Below are positions 1-8,197 of a stretch of 64,000 nucleotides of DNA, in pieces. The stretch is from NCBI RefSeq assembly GCF_001824475.1, contig NZ_MHXN01000032.1, positions 62,001-126,000 of the forward strand, written 5' to 3'. This stretch comes from Phenylobacterium sp. RIFCSPHIGHO2_01_FULL_69_31 (lineage in GTDB: Bacteria > Pseudomonadota > Alphaproteobacteria > Caulobacterales > Caulobacteraceae). Positions within the stretch are counted from its first letter, which is position 1. Each line of letters opens with the position of its first letter. The position numbers and the translations under genes are program-made. The notes beneath the pieces are model-generated. The model was not told the origin of the DNA. It made no database searches and saw nothing but the letters and a program-made list of their open reading frames with translations.

Positions 1-700
1 GGACGTCGTCTGCCTGCAGGAGATCAAGTGCGTCGACGAAAAGTTCCCGTCGGAAGCCTTTGAACGACTTGGCTATAACGTCGCCGTCCACGGCCAGAAG
101 ACCTACAATGGCGTGGCCCTCCTTTCGAAGACGCCTCTGGAGGACGTCCGGCGCGGCCTGCCGGGCGATGAGACCGACGAGCAGGCCCGCTACATCGAGG
201 CGCTGGTCTCCGGACCGGAGCCGGTGCGCGTGGCGTCGATCTACCTGCCCAACGGCAATCCCATCGCCACCGAGAAGTTTGCCTACAAGATGGGCTGGAT
301 GTCGCGGCTGAACGCGCACGCCCGCGATCTGCTGGCCCTGGAGGAGCCGTTCGTCCTGGCCGGCGACTACAACGTGATCCCCGAGCCGCGCGACGCCGAG
401 TTTCCCGCCAACTGGACGGGCGACGCCCTGTTCCAGCCCGAGAGCCGCGCGGCGTTCCGGGCGCTGAAGAGCCTGGGCCTGACAGAGGCCTATCTGCAGG
501 CCGACGGGGCGCCCGGAGCCTACACCTTCTGGGACTATCAGGCCGGCGCCTGGCAGCGGAACAACGGCATCCGCATCGACCATGCCCTGCTCTCGCCCCA
601 AGCCGCCGACCGGCTGGTGGGCGTCTCTATCCACCGCGACGTGCGCGCCTGGGAAAAACCGTCGGACCACGTGCCGCTCGTGGTGGAGCTGGACGGCTAA
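1..700 (+). CDS. xth: Exodeoxyribonuclease III (5' truncated by window edge)
   Basis: The reading frame is open from base 2, so the start codon lies outside the window. This family of metal-dependent nucleases cuts at abasic sites and degrades 3' ends during base-excision repair in the cytoplasm. Visible motifs of the endonuclease/exonuclease/phosphatase fold are LQEIK (catalytic Glu) at the very start, AGDYNV (Asp/Asn), GIRIDHALL and the terminal SDHVPLVVEL (Asp-His pair). The order and spacing fit ExoIII/XthA rather than a generic phosphatase. Only about the first 30 residues are missing, judged from the usual 260-270 residue length. It ends 43 bp before the next gene on the same strand. 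Confidence 0.93.
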   Translation, partial: DVVCLQEIKCVDEKFPSEAFERLGYNVAVHGQKTYNGVALLSKTPLEDVRRGLPGDETDEQARYIEALVSGPEPVRVASIYLPNGNPIATEKFAYKMGWMSRLNAHARDLLALEEPFVLAGDYNVIPEPRDAEFPANWTGDALFQPESRAAFRALKSLGLTEAYLQADGAPGAYTFWDYQAGAWQRNNGIRIDHALLSPQAADRLVGVSIHRDVRAWEKPSDHVPLVVELDG

Positions 701-743
701 CCCCGGCCTTAGCCGACTCAGTGAAACGGCGTAGCCTCGTTAG

Positions 744-1406
744 ATGGACGAGGTCGCGCGGCTCCTGACGCTGCTCGCGCTCCTGGGCGGCGCGATGACG
801 CTCCTGGGCGGCGCCTGCGTCTGGTTCCTCGACGAGGCCCGCCGGATCCGCCGCACCTTGACCCAGGCGCTGGGCGCCGTGCCCCAGCCGATGCTGGTGG
901 CGCGGGGCCGCGGCGTCGGCATCGGCTTCGACCTGACGCGCAACTTGGTCGTGGTCACCTGGGATCGTGGCGGCTGGCAGCTCACCTACCGCCTGGACGA
1001 ACTGGTCGGCGCCGAGCTGATCGTGGACCGGCAGGTGGCCGCTCGCGCGTTCCGGGGCGAGCCGCGCCGTGCGCTGGACCAGCTGTCCGACCCGCAAGAG
1101 CGCGTCCGGCTAAGGTTCGTCTTCGACGACCCCGGCCATCCCGACTTCGAGATCGACCTCTGGCTCGTCGAGGATGAAGGTCGCCGCGGCCGGCTCCAGG
1201 CCGACGAGGCGTTGCAGGAAGCCAACCGCTGGATGGCGCGGATGGAGTCCATCCTGCGCCGTCCCGTCGCCAAGCCCGCGCCACCCGTCCCGAGCGCCGC
1301 CGCGCCCCCGGCTCCGCCGCCCGCCCCGACGGCTCGCCGCGAGCCCGTGGGCCCGCTGTTCGGCGACGACTCCTATGAAGACGATGCCGAGGATGTTATT
1401 CGTTGA
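744..1406 (+). CDS. Hypothetical protein with N-terminal membrane anchor and Pro-rich tail
   Basis: This is a 220-residue protein that I do not recognise as a named family. Residues about 5-30 form one hydrophobic, Gly-rich segment, a likely single inner-membrane anchor or uncleaved signal. The middle (about 50-165) is a compact soluble region with alternating hydrophobic and charged residues. Residues about 175-205 are an Ala/Pro linker, and the end is acidic (DDSYEDDAEDVIR). The ATG follows exonuclease III closely, and the base composition matches its neighbours. It looks like a lineage-specific envelope-associated protein; no catalytic motif is visible. Confidence 0.72.
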   Translation: MDEVARLLTLLALLGGAMTLLGGACVWFLDEARRIRRTLTQALGAVPQPMLVARGRGVGIGFDLTRNLVVVTWDRGGWQLTYRLDELVGAELIVDRQVAARAFRGEPRRALDQLSDPQERVRLRFVFDDPGHPDFEIDLWLVEDEGRRGRLQADEALQEANRWMARMESILRRPVAKPAPPVPSAAAPPAPPPAPTARREPVGPLFGDDSYEDDAEDVIR

Positions 1407-1437
1407 CGGTGTAAATTCATAAGCGCGAGGATGCGCC

Positions 1438-2130
1438 ATGACGAACCTGCTCGCCGCCGCCGCCTTCTTCGTCCTGCTTCACCTGCTGGTGTCCGGCACC
1501 CGGATGCGCGACGCTCTGACCGGCCGCCTGGGGCAGAACCTGTACATGGGCCTGTTCTCCGCCGCCTCGTTGGCCGGCCTGGTCTGGCTGGGCATGGCCT
1601 TCGGCGACGCCCGGGGCGAGGCGTGGAACGCCGCCTATTGGAGCCTTACGCCAGCCACACGACACATCCAGCTCGGCCTGCAGCTCGTGGCCATGCTGCT
1701 GATCGTACCGGGCCTGACCACCCCCAATCCCACCAGCGTGCGGCAGGAGGGCGTGCTGGCCCGGCCCGACGCGGTGAAAGGCATGTTGCGGATCACGCGC
1801 CACCCGTTCCTGTGGGGCGTCGCGATCTGGGCGCTGGGCCATCTGCTGGTGAATGGCGACCGGGCCTCGCTCGTCCTGTTCGGCGCGATGTTCCTGCTGG
1901 CGCTGTTCGGAACGGCCAGCATCGACGCCAAGCGCAAGCGGACCCTGGGGCCCACCTGGGACGCCTTCGCCACCCAGACATCCAACGTTCCGTTCGCCGC
2001 GATCCTGAGCGGTCGACAGACCCTGCGGGTCACCGAGATCGGCCTGTGGCGCCTCGCCCTGGCGGTGGTGATCTGGGCGGTCCTGACCTGGACCCACCCG
2101 CTGCTCTTCGGGGTAAGCGCCCTGCCCTAA
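1438..2130 (+). CDS. NnrU family membrane protein
   Basis: This 230-residue integral membrane protein has about six hydrophobic segments. The family hallmark is the central ITRHPFLWGVAIWALGHLL stretch (about residues 121-140), where His-Pro and the following helix match NnrU proteins. NnrU was first linked to nitric-oxide/nitrite metabolism, and relatives resemble isoprenylcysteine methyltransferase-like folds, but the molecular activity is unsettled. No denitrification genes are nearby, so a nitrogen-oxide role cannot be claimed here. The stop codon overlaps that of the convergent racemase gene by two bases. Confidence 0.85.
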   Translation: MTNLLAAAAFFVLLHLLVSGTRMRDALTGRLGQNLYMGLFSAASLAGLVWLGMAFGDARGEAWNAAYWSLTPATRHIQLGLQLVAMLLIVPGLTTPNPTSVRQEGVLARPDAVKGMLRITRHPFLWGVAIWALGHLLVNGDRASLVLFGAMFLLALFGTASIDAKRKRTLGPTWDAFATQTSNVPFAAILSGRQTLRVTEIGLWRLALAVVIWAVLTWTHPLLFGVSALP

Positions 2131-2816
2131 GCCAAGGCGAAGTTCACCGCGGCCTCACAGTGGACCAGAGTCGTGTCGACGACCGGCACGTCGATCTGGT
2201 CGGGCGAGAGCAGCAGGCCTACCTCGGTGCAGCCGAAGATGACGCCGTCGACGCCGGCGGACCGTCCGCGGGCGACCATCTCCAGGCCGGCGGCGGTGGA
2301 CTGCGGGCGCACCACGCCCTGGCATAGCTCGTCGTAGATGATCGCCTGCAGTCGGTCGCGATCGGCCTGGTCCGGGACCAGCGGATCGAGCCCGGCGGCG
2401 GCCAGCCGATCCTTATAGAACGCCTTTTCCATGGTGAAGCGCGTGGCCAGCAGCAGAGGCCGCCGCACGCCCCACGCCTTGAGCGCCGCGGCCGTCGCGT
2501 CGCCGATGTGCAGGAACGGCACGCCGATTGCCCCTCGGATCGCCTCGGCGTTCAGGTGCATGGTGTTGGTGGCGAGCAGGATCACGTCCGCGCCCGCCGC
2601 CTCCAGCTTCCGCGCCGCATCCGCAAGGATCGCGCCCGTCTCGTCCCAGCGGTCCGCGGCCTGCAGCTCGGCGATGGGCGCGAAATCGACCGAGCGGATC
2701 AGCAGCTCGGCCGAGTGCAGACCGCCCAGCCGCTCGCGCACCAGGCGGTTAAGTTCGCGATAGTAGATCGCGGTGCTCTCGGCGCTCATCCCGCCGATCA
2801 CGCCGATGGTCTTCAC
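2127..2816 (-). CDS. Aspartate/glutamate racemase family protein (YgeA type)
   Basis: This 229-residue cofactor-independent amino-acid racemase starts at GTG, one base after the ilvD stop (TGA-G-GTG), which suggests coupled translation. Motifs: GVIGGMSAEST at the N-terminus, ATNTMH with Thr83, and FGCTEV with Cys196. Most family members use two cysteines. Here the first is Thr, the arrangement reported for Escherichia coli YgeA, the L-aspartate/glutamate racemase with a Thr/Cys pair. The longer upstream open frame runs through ilvD and is not the real N-terminus. The physiological substrate cannot be decided from sequence; the operon with ilvD suggests an amino-acid role. Confidence 0.9.
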   Translation of the reverse strand: MKTIGVIGGMSAESTAIYYRELNRLVRERLGGLHSAELLIRSVDFAPIAELQAADRWDETGAILADAARKLEAAGADVILLATNTMHLNAEAIRGAIGVPFLHIGDATAAALKAWGVRRPLLLATRFTMEKAFYKDRLAAAGLDPLVPDQADRDRLQAIIYDELCQGVVRPQSTAAGLEMVARGRSAGVDGVIFGCTEVGLLLSPDQIDVPVVDTTLVHCEAAVNFALA

Positions 2817-2817
2817 C

Positions 2818-4548
2818 TCAGAGGTCCGCGTAGACGTGGGTCTCGGCCTCGGCGCCCGGATGGGTGACCGCGCCGAGGTGGGCCGGGCCGACGCCCTGGG
2901 CGAACTTCCAGAGGGCGCCCGACTGGTAGTTGGTCCGGCGCGGCGTCCATTCGCGGCGGCGATGCTCGAGCTCGGCAGGGCTGACCTCCAGCTCGATCGT
3001 GCCGGCGTCGGCGTCGATGGCGATGATGTCGCCGTCCTTGACCAGGCCGATGGGCCCGCCGGCGGCCGCCTCCGGGCCCACATGGCCGATGCAAAGCCCG
3101 CGCGTCGCGCCCGAGAAACGGCCGTCGGTGATCAGGGCGATATTCTCCACGCCCTGGCCGTAGATCGCCGCGGTGGTGGACAGCATCTCGCGCATGCCGG
3201 GGCCGCCCTTGGGTCCTTCGTAGCGGATCACCAGGACATCGCCTTCATTGTACTGGCGAGACTCGACCGCGGCGAAGCAGGCCTCCTCGCCGTCGAAGAC
3301 CCGGGCTGGGCCGCGGTGCTTGGTGTGCTTCAGGCCGGCCACCTTCACGATGGCCCCGTCGGGCGCCAGCGAGCCCCACAGGCCCACCACGCCGCCGGTG
3401 GGCGACAGCGGGTTCGAGACCGGGCGGATGACGTCCTGCGTCTCGTCGAAGACCACGCCTTCCAGGTTCTCGCGGATGGTCTTGCCGGTCACGGTCATGC
3501 AGTCGCCGTGGATCAGGCCTGCGTCCAGCAGGGTGCGCAGCAGCATCGGCACGCCGCCCGCCTCGCCCATCTTCTTGGCCGGATAGCGGCCCCCGGGCAT
3601 CAGGTCGGCCAGGTACGGCGTCTTCTTCATGATCTCGGCCACGTCGCGCAGGGTGAAGCGGATCCCCGCCTCGTGCGCCATGGCCGGCAGGTGCAGACCG
3701 CCGTTGGTGGAGCCGCCGGTGGCCGCCACCACGACGGCGGCGTTCTCGAACGCTTCGCGGGTGCAGATGTCGCGCGGGCGCAGGTTACGCTCCAGCAGCG
3801 CCATGACCGCCTCGCCGGTGGCCTCGGCGTACTGGTCGCGATGCAGGTAGGCCGCGGGCAGCGCGGACGACAGCGGCAGGGCCAGGCCGATGGCCTCGGA
3901 GACGCAGGCCATGGTGTTGGCCGTGTACTGGCCGCCACAGGCGCCGTCGCCCGGGCAGGCGTGCTGCTCCAGGTCGCAGAGATCTTCCAGACTCATCTGG
4001 CCCGCCGAGTGCTTGCCGACGCCCTCGAAGACGTCCTGCACGGTCACGTCGCGGCCGTGCCAGCTGCCCGGCAGGATCGAGCCGCCGTAGATGAAGGCGC
4101 TGGGCACGTTCAGGCGCAGCATGGCCATCATCATGCCCGGCAGGCTCTTGTCGCAGCCAGCGACGCCGATGAGGGCGTCGTAGGCGTGGCCCCGCATCGT
4201 CAGCTCGACCGAGTCGGCGATGACCTCACGGCTGACCAGCGAACTGCGCATGCCCTCGTGGCCCATGGCGATGCCGTCGGTCACGGTGATGGTGCAGAAC
4301 TCGCGCGGCGTCCCGCCGGCCCGCTTCACGCCCTCCGCCGCCGCGTGCGCCTGGCGCATCAGAGCGGTGTTGCAGGGGGCCGCTTCATTCCAGCAGGAGG
4401 CCACGCCCACGAAGGGCTGGGCGATCTCGCGGCTGCCGAGCCCCATGGCGTAGTAGTAGGACCGGTGGGGCGCGCGCGACGGCCCCTCGGTGGTGTGGCG
4501 GCTGGGCAACCTGGACTTATCCCAGGATCCGTCCGGCTTGCGATGCAT
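2818..4548 (-). CDS. ilvD: Dihydroxy-acid dehydratase
   Basis: This 576-residue IlvD/Edd-family enzyme catalyses the third step of valine/isoleucine synthesis: dihydroxy acid to 2-keto acid. Candidate iron-sulfur ligands are Cys59 (in EAAPCN), Cys132 (in AGCDKSLPG) and Cys204 (in GDGACGGQYTANTM). The C-terminal ITDGRFSGATRG block is typical of true dihydroxy-acid dehydratases. The length fits the shorter [2Fe-2S] branch, not the longer E. coli type. ATG was chosen because a GGAGG sequence lies just upstream and the family N-terminus begins there; the open frame extends 50 codons further without support. It is followed by the racemase gene after one base. A sugar-acid dehydratase role is possible but less likely. 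Confidence 0.92.
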   Translation of the reverse strand: MHRKPDGSWDKSRLPSRHTTEGPSRAPHRSYYYAMGLGSREIAQPFVGVASCWNEAAPCNTALMRQAHAAAEGVKRAGGTPREFCTITVTDGIAMGHEGMRSSLVSREVIADSVELTMRGHAYDALIGVAGCDKSLPGMMMAMLRLNVPSAFIYGGSILPGSWHGRDVTVQDVFEGVGKHSAGQMSLEDLCDLEQHACPGDGACGGQYTANTMACVSEAIGLALPLSSALPAAYLHRDQYAEATGEAVMALLERNLRPRDICTREAFENAAVVVAATGGSTNGGLHLPAMAHEAGIRFTLRDVAEIMKKTPYLADLMPGGRYPAKKMGEAGGVPMLLRTLLDAGLIHGDCMTVTGKTIRENLEGVVFDETQDVIRPVSNPLSPTGGVVGLWGSLAPDGAIVKVAGLKHTKHRGPARVFDGEEACFAAVESRQYNEGDVLVIRYEGPKGGPGMREMLSTTAAIYGQGVENIALITDGRFSGATRGLCIGHVGPEAAAGGPIGLVKDGDIIAIDADAGTIELEVSPAELEHRRREWTPRRTNYQSGALWKFAQGVGPAHLGAVTHPGAEAETHVYADL

Positions 4549-4738
4549 CACGGGCCTCCGACTTGGCGAGCGCGCCCTCTCTAAGGTCCGCGGCGGCATG
4601 ACGGAAGGCCCGAAGGACCGCGGGCGCCAAACTCCACTTCTGCGTGTGTGGCCCGCGACGCGACGTAACGATGTTGCATCGCGGGTAACGCGCTGCACGC
4701 CAAACGGCCCGAACCCTTACTTCCTAAGGTTTCAAAGC

Positions 4739-4758
4739 AATTTCGCGACTGCGAAATT
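4739..4758. repeat. Perfect 8-bp inverted repeat with 4-base loop
   Basis: The arms AATTTCGC and GCGAAATT are separated by GACT. The symmetry is exact and lies in an AT-richer intergenic segment about 190 bp upstream of the ilvD start. It could be an RNA hairpin in the ilvD leader or a regulator operator; sequence alone does not distinguish these. Confidence 0.5.
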
Positions 4759-4798
4759 CAAGCTGGTCCAAGGCGAATTTACGCCACTTAAAAGCAAA

Positions 4799-4823
4799 GA
4801 AGGCGCGCAAACGGCGCGCCTTC
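4799..4823 (-). terminator. Terminator-like perfect 10-bp hairpin
   Basis: The arms GAAGGCGCGC and GCGCGCCTTC flank a five-base loop. Read on the minus strand the stem is followed by TTTGCTTTTAAG, a T-rich tail typical of an intrinsic terminator; on the plus strand the tail is poor. It lies about 250 bp upstream of ilvD. It could end a small minus-strand RNA or act as an attenuator in the ilvD leader. Confidence 0.5.
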
Positions 4824-5041
4824 AGGTTGTTATTGGGATGAACAAAGTCAGAAGTACGTCAATGATTGCGCATCCCCCATCCACTTACAAGTCCTCATCG
4901 CATTCCAACTATCACCCGACTCTCGAACCTGATTGTTATTCAGTTATCGCACGTCATTTGCGTTGACGCTCCTCCCCCGCTGCTTCAGCCTCAGCTTGAA
5001 GCGCAGTCAATAGCGCTCATCAAGCTGCGGGGAGGCAGTTC

Positions 5042-7786
5042 ATGAAATTCAGACCCACACTGTTGGCGTCCAGCGCCCTGCTGGCCGCCGCCATAGGCGC
5101 ACCGGCCTACGCCCAGGGCGCCAACGTCATCGAGGAGCTGGTCGTTACCGCCGAGAAGCGCGAGCAGAGCCTGCAGGACGTGCCGGTGGCCATATCGGCC
5201 TTCACCAGTCGACAGCGCGACCTGGTCGGGATCAGCACCGTCCAGGACCTGACCAACTTCACGCCCGGCTTCGTCTACCAGTCGTCCAACGACCGATCGA
5301 GCATGCGGGGCATCGGCCGCCTGACGAACGTCCACGCTGTGGACGGCGCGGTGTCGATCTACATCGACGGCCTGTTCACCACCTCGACCGTCCTGGCGGG
5401 CGGTCCGCCCCTGGACGTCGAGCGGGTGGAGATCCTGCGCGGCCCGCAGGGCACCCTGTACGGCCGCAACGCCATCGGCGGCACGGTCAACGTGATCTCC
5501 GTGCGGCCCACCGAGGACTTCTACGCCGAGGTCCGAGCGATCGCCGAGAACTACGACTTCACCAACCTGCAGATGGCGGTGTCCGGCCCCATCGCGGACA
5601 ACCTGCGGTTCCGCGTCTCAGGCTACAAGCTCGACCAGCGGAAGGGCTACTTCAAGAACGTCAACGCCGGCCAGCCCTCGGAGGGCAGCAAGCGCGACGA
5701 ATACCAGGTCCAGGCGCAGCTCGAAGCCGACCTCGGCGAGAACGCCGACATCTGGGTCTCCTACAAGACGCTGGTCTGGCACAATCGCGGCGGCCCCGGC
5801 GCCCGGGCGGGCTATCTCAATGGCCCCTACGAGACCGGGCGGACCGATCCGAACTTCTCGATCGTCTACAACTCGGCGCACGGCTACACGCCCGAGACCG
5901 GCGTCAACGGGATCGTTCCGGGGAGCCTGCGCCAGTTCAACGGCTCGACCACCACCTCGAACCCGGCGCTGGTCGACAACCACCTGTTCAACTCGAACAT
6001 CCCGCAGCGCGTGCGGCTGCGCGACGTGAATTCGCTGACGACCAACTTCGTCTACCACCTGCCGTCGATCGACGTGAAATACGTGGGCGGCTTCCAGGAA
6101 TACAAATACGATCTGTACGGCGACACCGACGCCACCAGCGTGCAGTCGTTCCAGATCCCGCTGGCGCCGGGCTCGATCTGCGGCACGGTCGGCGCGCTGT
6201 TCGCGGCGGGCGCCTCAAGCGTCAACTGTTCGCCGCTGACGGTGAACGCGAACAACGGCTACCACTATTTCGAGTACCCCAAGTGGTACAGTCACGAGAT
6301 CAACTTCTCATCCACGCACGACGGGCCCGTGCAGTGGATCGTGGGCGCCTTCTACTACAACGAGAAATACAGCGGGACCGGCAGCACGGCGGACTTCTTC
6401 CTTGTCGGGCCGTCTTCCCTGCAGACGCCGATCCTGGGCGCCGCGCCCAACCCCGACAACATCTGGTCCACCGGCAACTACAGCCTCACGACCCGCAGCA
6501 AGGCGGTATTCGGCCAGATCGACTGGCAGGCCACCGAGACGGTCAAGTTCACCGGCGGCCTGCGCTACACCAAGGACAAGAAGTTCGGGACGGAGTTCCG
6601 GCGGATCGTCTGCAACTCCGACGCCTGCTATCCCAGCCTCTATCCGGCCCTGGGCCTCGGCGCCTTCGGGCCCGGCACCGCAGCCAATTGGGGTAGCCTG
6701 CTCGGCAACCTCACCGCCCTTCCCGCCGTGGGTCAGGCGCTTGGCCTCGGCAACGCCCTGGCCCCTCTGGGTGGTCTCGGCAACGGGGCCATGGACCTGA
6801 CGGACGCCCTGGCGCCGAAGAGCACGGCGGGCCCCATTGAGGGCGTCTCCACGCCGTCGGTCTGCACGGGCACGGGGGCGGCGCAGGTCTGCCGCCAGTA
6901 CGTCATCGGCCCCAACGGCGTAGCGAGCCGCGGCCTCTCCGATACCTCCGACGCCGTGACCGGCACGGCCGGCGTTCAGTGGGAGCCGGATCCCGACACT
7001 CTCGCCTATGTCCGCTACAGCCGCGGCTACAAGGCCTTCGGCTTCTCGGCCGGCGGCTTCCTGGCCGACCCCAAGGCGGACGAGGAGACGGTGAACGCCT
7101 ACGAGGCGGGCCTGAAGAAGAACTTCGGCGCCAACCTGCAGGTCAACCTGGCCGTCTTCTATCTGGATTACAAGAACCTGCAGGCTCCGGTGGCCGTGCG
7201 GGTGGGCGCCACCAACGTCACCCAGTTCGTGAACGTCGCGAAGTCGGTCTCGAAGGGCGGCGAGCTCAGCGTGATCTGGCGGCCGACAGAACCGCTGCGG
7301 CTGACGCTGGACTACGGCTACAACCCGACGAAGATCAAGAAGAGCGCCCTCCTCGTCGACGTGAACGACAATATCAACACCGGCGCCGTCAGCGTCGTCG
7401 GCAACGCCCTACCCCAGGCGCCGAAGCACAAGCTGGCGCTTAACGGGACCTACACGATCGACATGGAGCCGGGCGACCTGACCCTCGGCGCCACCTATCT
7501 CTACCGGTCGAAGTCGTACGCCAACGTCTTCGAGCGGGAGTACAACTCCGCGCCATCGTGGGACCAGGTCGACCTGCGGGCCATCTGGACCCCCACCGAC
7601 GGCAAGTACACCGTGATCGCCTACGTGAAGAACGTCTTCAACGACGACGGCTATGCCGCCGCCGTGGCCGCCTCACAGCGCAACAACAGCGCCACCGTGG
7701 CGTCCGACCGCTTCCCGAACGGGGCGCAGGTGTTCGAGCTGACACCGCCGCGCATCTACGGCGTCGAACTGCAGTACCGCTTCTAA
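5042..7786 (+). CDS. TonB-dependent outer-membrane receptor
   Basis: This 914-residue outer-membrane beta-barrel transporter is powered by TonB-ExbBD. It has a cleavable signal peptide (about residues 1-24, ending AYA), a TonB-box-like segment EELVVTAEKR (about 31-40), a plug domain containing RVEILRGPQGTLYGRNAIGG and the conserved final Phe (QYRF). ATG follows a GGGGAGG site. The barrel contains a Gly/Leu/Ala-rich insert at about residues 537-595 and three closely spaced cysteine pairs (about 379/398, 523/527, 607/617) that probably form disulfides in surface loops. The substrate is unknown: neither siderophore synthesis nor cobalamin genes are adjacent. Confidence 0.95.
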   Translation: MKFRPTLLASSALLAAAIGAPAYAQGANVIEELVVTAEKREQSLQDVPVAISAFTSRQRDLVGISTVQDLTNFTPGFVYQSSNDRSSMRGIGRLTNVHAVDGAVSIYIDGLFTTSTVLAGGPPLDVERVEILRGPQGTLYGRNAIGGTVNVISVRPTEDFYAEVRAIAENYDFTNLQMAVSGPIADNLRFRVSGYKLDQRKGYFKNVNAGQPSEGSKRDEYQVQAQLEADLGENADIWVSYKTLVWHNRGGPGARAGYLNGPYETGRTDPNFSIVYNSAHGYTPETGVNGIVPGSLRQFNGSTTTSNPALVDNHLFNSNIPQRVRLRDVNSLTTNFVYHLPSIDVKYVGGFQEYKYDLYGDTDATSVQSFQIPLAPGSICGTVGALFAAGASSVNCSPLTVNANNGYHYFEYPKWYSHEINFSSTHDGPVQWIVGAFYYNEKYSGTGSTADFFLVGPSSLQTPILGAAPNPDNIWSTGNYSLTTRSKAVFGQIDWQATETVKFTGGLRYTKDKKFGTEFRRIVCNSDACYPSLYPALGLGAFGPGTAANWGSLLGNLTALPAVGQALGLGNALAPLGGLGNGAMDLTDALAPKSTAGPIEGVSTPSVCTGTGAAQVCRQYVIGPNGVASRGLSDTSDAVTGTAGVQWEPDPDTLAYVRYSRGYKAFGFSAGGFLADPKADEETVNAYEAGLKKNFGANLQVNLAVFYLDYKNLQAPVAVRVGATNVTQFVNVAKSVSKGGELSVIWRPTEPLRLTLDYGYNPTKIKKSALLVDVNDNINTGAVSVVGNALPQAPKHKLALNGTYTIDMEPGDLTLGATYLYRSKSYANVFEREYNSAPSWDQVDLRAIWTPTDGKYTVIAYVKNVFNDDGYAAAVAASQRNNSATVASDRFPNGAQVFELTPPRIYGVELQYRF

Positions 7787-7796
7787 GGCTGAAACC

Positions 7797-7828
7797 GGGA
7801 GCGCCCCGCCGGCCGGCGGGGCGCTCCC
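7797..7828. terminator. 32-bp perfect palindrome, bidirectional terminator
   Basis: Two exact 16-base halves (first half GGGAGCGCCCCGCCGG) sit between the convergent receptor and globin genes, ending one base short of the globin stop codon. Such a long GC stem would form in transcripts from either direction. A T tract is lacking on both sides, so it may stop polymerase weakly or protect 3' ends instead. Confidence 0.7.
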
Positions 7829-7829
7829 A

Positions 7830-8195
7830 TCACTTCGAGGCGGCCAGCAGCCGCTCGATCTGGCTCGTCCACGCCGCCTCGGTCTCCGGCGTCCACGCCG
7901 CGCCCGCGCGTTCGCGGCAGACGTCGCGGACGATCCAGAACAGGCTGTCGAACACCTTGGCCGGCGTCCCGAAGCCGTCATGGTTCACGCGCTCCGTCCG
8001 GACCAGGCCCGTCTGATACGGCCCGGCCGGGTTCATCAGGCAGTCGAAGACCATGGTCAGCATCTCGGCCCGGATCGAGCCGCTGACATCGCGATCGAAG
8101 CGCTCCTTGGTCTCCGGAAACCGCTCGAACAGGCGCGCGTAGATGGCATCGGACGGGTCGCCGACCAGTTCCAGCGACGCGGTTATCGGATCCAC
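7830..8195 (-). CDS. Globin-like protein
   Basis: This 121-residue protein has a pattern resembling single-domain globins: YARLFERFPETKERF near the N-terminus (A-C helix region), ERVNHDGFGTP with a candidate proximal haem His72, and a C-terminal AWTPETEAAWTSQIERLL helix typical of globins. It starts at GTG two bases after the glutathione peroxidase stop, so the two are probably one operon. Haem binding, if present, would suit O2 or NO handling; a non-haem sensor globin is also possible. The assignment is by pattern, without a search. Confidence 0.68.
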   Translation of the reverse strand: MDPITASLELVGDPSDAIYARLFERFPETKERFDRDVSGSIRAEMLTMVFDCLMNPAGPYQTGLVRTERVNHDGFGTPAKVFDSLFWIVRDVCRERAGAAWTPETEAAWTSQIERLLAASK

Positions 8196-8197
8196 GC

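Larger units (their letters stand above)
4549..5041. other. 493-bp divergent intergenic region, AT-richer, with several hairpins
   Basis: This region separates ilvD (minus) from the TonB-dependent receptor (plus). Bases about 4730-4970 are clearly lower in GC than either flank. I see no convincing protein gene; the frame crossing it on the plus strand starts antisense to ilvD. It holds two perfect inverted repeats (4739-4758 and 4799-4823), a short GGCG/CGCC hairpin near 4772-4785 and a CGTCA/TGACG dyad near 4952-4968. Promoters for both flanking genes should lie here, but I cannot place -35/-10 elements with confidence. A minus-strand structured transcript is possible. Confidence 0.7.

Noticed and set aside
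2773..4584. Long plus-strand open frame of about 600 codons
   Set aside because: It is antisense to ilvD, is Ala/Arg/His/Gly-rich as expected of a GC-rich shadow frame and shows no domain.
4880..4950. tRNA- or tmRNA-like T arm (GGTTCGAGA) on the minus strand
   Set aside because: The flanking bases do not pair as a T stem, and no acceptor stem or CCA was found.
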